A stretch of DNA of 61,985 nt from Pelomyxa schiedti (lineage: Eukaryota; Evosea; Pelobiontida; Pelomyxidae): contig JAHLWZ010000414.1 in NCBI GenBank assembly GCA_020536535.1, positions 1 to 61,985 of the forward strand, in the 5' to 3' direction. The position numbers and the translations under genes were made by a program. Below the pieces are notes generated by a model. The model was not told where the DNA came from. It saw only the letters and a program-made list of their open reading frames with translations, and made no database searches. Below, piece after piece: positions 59,162 through 61,985 of the stretch (its first letter is position 1; each line of letters opens with the position of its first letter).

Positions 59162-61534
59162 TCAGACAAGTTCGAGCAATAGGACCAACAGTGGGCAGAT
59201 GAATGTTAATGCAGTAGAGTCAAATGACTTTGGAAGCAGTATTTTCTGTTGAAAGTAAGCACCGAAAACCAAGGCAGCTACATGCTCCCTAAGGAATATG
59301 GCGTCAATCACCAGGTTCTCCAGACAAATCTAAAAAAGAATAAGTGAGAAGTTTCGGATGAAACAGGAACATGGTAAACTATCCAGTGACTGGTAAGTGC
59401 CAGAGAGAAGCTCAGATCTTTTCTAGAGACAAGTTAGCATGGTAATGAAGATGCTCCACATTCAAGTGCTTGTGCGGAAAGCCCTTTTTCCAACAAAATG
59501 GCAACAAACAGAGGTTGCAGCGCGAGTCGGGAAGGAATCCAGTCTACGCCCCAGGTACTGTGTGATTCAGGAGTATCAACACAGACCCCCGCTTTGGAAA
59601 GGGCAAGTATACAATGAGGATTGTTCACAACAACAGCCTCCATCAGAGTCTTTGTGCTCGGAGAGACAACGTGGAAAGAGAGTTGCTTCACAAGTGCTTT
59701 TGAGTCAGGAGCATAGATCTTTATTGCTGCAAATAAAGCCTCCTCGAGCAGGGGGCGGTTTCCCTTGCTGTATGTACAGAGCAACGTAAAAATGTCATCC
59801 CGTAGCTGTCAAAGAAAAATTATAATCCTAACAGGTATTTTTTGTTTCGAGTGAGGAGGTAACCTTGGATGGTGGTTGTTCAGCACAAAGAGCTAAAAAT
59901 GTAGTAGAATCTTTTGTTGTGGCACCAGCATTAATTAGAGTATGTACAATCCCAAGAGATTGTGCTTTAACGGCAGTGGTCGGACACAGATTGCCCTTCA
60001 TTCTGAACCATGTAGGAGCAGTTAGATTGAATTGTTCCTCTTTACATTGCTTTCTGTTGCACACTTGGAACAAATCCAGAGAGTAAACTGCTGGTCGGTC
60101 ACAACAACACTGTACTCGGAAGAAATTGCGTTGACCGGTACTCGAGACCCTCTGGAGTCATAAACTGTGACGACAGAATACCATCGGCTACCAACGGTCC
60201 CTCTGCATACAATGCCTTGTGTAGTTTCTGCACCAAGTAGCATGAACAATCAACAGACAAACCCCAAAAGAAGAGGGGCACAACAAACTTCGAACATCCA
60301 CAATGAGGTCTGAATGAGTGTCTTGTCCTTCTTTCCGGGAGCGTTGGTGCCGGCGTTTGCGTTTCTGGGCTGAAGTTATAAATTGTGTATTTCCGCGTTT
60401 GATTCGTACAGCAAAAATGCATTCCTGAGCAATCAGTTGGTAGCACCTTTTGCAGGCATTTACTGCGTGTAGATGCCTCGCCTGTGATGTTTGTTTGGGG
60501 ATTATCAGTAATTAATTACGTATCCCAATATACTGGTAAAGGATGATAGGCACGGGGTGGTGCAAAGCCAATCCAAGTCAATAGAAACTTTGTCAAATGA
60601 ATTTGGCGTGTCCACAAATCCATAGCACCTCAGTAATTCCGAGTTGGAGAGGTCGCCGTACTACATGAACATAACCTAACCCTAAGTTTTTCCTGCACAT
60701 GGAGCAAGAATCCATACCAGAGCTGAGTGCTGGTGCCGTTGTGTTGATTGATTGCCTGTCTGGAATTCCTTTGTTGAGACTTCAATTTTCTCCCTCCAAG
60801 AAGATCCTCGTTAGGTCTATTCGCCTTTTCTCTGTTCCACACCAGCATTCAACTCTGGTTTGGTGGTGTTGGTTTGTTCACAGGATGAAACCTGAAAGTT
60901 CCAGCCAAGACTCATGCTGCAGATGCAGTGTGAACAGTGGCTGTTGTGTATCAATGTCAATCAACGTCAAGCTAGCCATGCACCACTGGTTGTTTTGGAA
61001 CAAACCAAGTCCATGTCCAAACGCGAGGCTACTTGAAGGGCATTCAAGGTCATCCGGTTCAATTCTTAGGATTTCTGGACATCCAGGTGATTCAAGATTG
61101 TTGACGTTGCATACATGCAGCTTTGTAGAAACATCCACTTTCACGAACAAGTGAGAGGGGCCAACTTTTGTGGTTCGCTCAACTGATCCATAGCTGAGTT
61201 CAATGTAATTGGAAGTTCCACTTGTGAAGTCATAGCGAGTCGAGTGAAGCCCACTGGTCAAGTGCAAAGAGAGGAGGTAAAGTGACTTGGTGCCTGTAAC
61301 CTCCAAACACTTGCTATTATCAATGCACCCACCAGCCTCTTTTCTTCTATTACCTGCGATTTGCACAACAAATAACCTCCTCCTTCTTCCCCACTCACGC
61401 AACCCCAACACACAATCAGCCACCTCCTCACGAGTGCACAACCACCACCGCACATCAGTGGTGACCGTGCACCACACCTGTCCGACATTGCACCGCACAT
61501 AAGTGTTGTTGCTTGTTCCACAGCGTCCTGCCAC
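59162..61534 (-). CDS. SET-domain locus with ankyrin-like C-terminal part (one or two genes)
   Basis: Read on the minus strand, 61534-60880 is an unassigned N-terminal part (for example VGPSHLFVKVDVSTKLHV). Near 60690-60590, after an intron that ends at TAG before 60662, YGDLSNSELLRCYGFVD followed by FDKVSIDLDW matches the end of the SET domain of the Rubisco-LSMT/SETD3-type lysine or histidine methyltransferases. Downstream exons carry Cys-rich sequence and then helical repeats with ankyrin character (SLGIVHTLINAGATTKD near 59970; LMEAVVVNNPHCILALSKAG near 59630). They finish at 59162. I cannot show whether the SET and ankyrin parts belong to one transcript. The upstream half of a SET domain was not identified. 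Confidence 0.5.
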
Positions 61535-61985
61535 AAGTCACACGTGACCAACTTTAGGTCATCACAATTTGTTGCGATAGCATTGGGCGGCAACCCAAAT
61601 CGTCACGTGTTTGCGACGCACGATAAAAAAGAAGGTAAACACGTGCGGTTGCCATCGTGTCCAAGCATAGGTTTTTATTTTCAAAATGACCAGCTGCAAG
61701 CAGGGTATTCCCCCTGAAAAAAAACTTGAATTTGTTTGCGGGGCGTTGGGGGGCCGACAAAAATAAATGGGAGCAGCACCCGTTAAAGTGCCAGTATCAC
61801 CCCTGGAGGTGCCCCACAAGGTGTTGTTGAAGATTACACCAATCAATTTAATACTCTCATTCCGCATGGATTTCCTCCGGTTTTGATTTCCACCACTGAT
61901 TTATTGAAGAGCCGAATGAAAGTGAGGATTAATCTCCCTTTTTGAATAGAGAAATAAGCTACCACCAGGCACTTACTGATATGGA
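61535..61985. other. Window edge, no firm gene
   Basis: A minus-strand frame (61867-61562) starts MRNESIKLIGVIFNNTLWGT and could be the 5-prime exon of the neighbouring locus or part of another gene that leaves the window. Nothing else is supported. Confidence 0.35.

Noticed and set aside
1..61985. tRNA, rRNA, CRISPR arrays, transposase or reverse-transcriptase genes
   Set aside because: I looked for tRNA arm motifs, rRNA blocks, regularly spaced repeats and transposase or RT motifs on both strands and found none that I could support.

Overview
The window is eukaryotic nuclear DNA from an intron-rich protist. Most genes are cut by short GT-AG introns of about 40 to 60 bases, genes lie close together on both strands, and no operons, tRNA, rRNA or CRISPR arrays are visible. 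The gene content points to an amoebozoan: an actin-fragmin-kinase-type kinase, a Roco GTPase, F-box/kelch, TRAF-like, RCC1 and membrane cyclic-nucleotide phosphodiesterase genes. A member of the Archamoebae (Pelomyxa or Mastigamoeba type) would fit, but that is inference. Gene models were built by hand by joining open frames across GT-AG introns. Frame continuity across the join was the main test, and boundaries described as approximate were not resolved. Layout, 1-13 kb: a divergent pair (minus gene ending at 11; plus coiled-coil gene 1386-6080), a fusion of an SNTX/MACPF-like domain with a phage tail-collar domain (6288-8347), an F-box/kelch protein, POP5 of RNase P/MRP, and a TRAF-like zinc-finger protein. 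12.6-23 kb, minus strand: a large Roco protein whose kinase domain looks inactive, a member of a local paralogous family, and a secreted DUF4091/GH123-like protein with a Ser/Thr-rich stalk and a GPI-like tail. 23-29 kb: a metallo-beta-lactamase-fold hydrolase, guanylate kinase, a two-RRM protein and an RCC1-repeat protein. 29-40 kb: a Cache-domain membrane phosphodiesterase, a decayed paralogue, a secreted protein of about five repeats, and a third paralogue. 40-52.5 kb: the 5-prime half of a pectinacetylesterase/Notum-type gene, a RING-like fragment, a multi-pass membrane protein, two secreted or membrane proteins, an actin-fragmin-kinase-type gene, a 100-N gap, and the 3-prime half of the pectinacetylesterase. 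52.5-62 kb: several unassigned genes and a SET-domain locus with ankyrin-like repeats. Two themes recur. First, several genes start with a strongly GC-rich first exon followed by a first intron that is longer than the others and carries a long poly-T tract. Second, several otherwise good genes lose frame at homopolymer runs or at one base, and an exact 121-bp duplication abuts the N gap. The second theme suggests assembly or base-call error more than biology. The window therefore mixes sensing (Cache phosphodiesterase, Roco, kinase), secreted surface or degradative proteins (DUF4091, pectinacetylesterase, repeat protein) and housekeeping genes.
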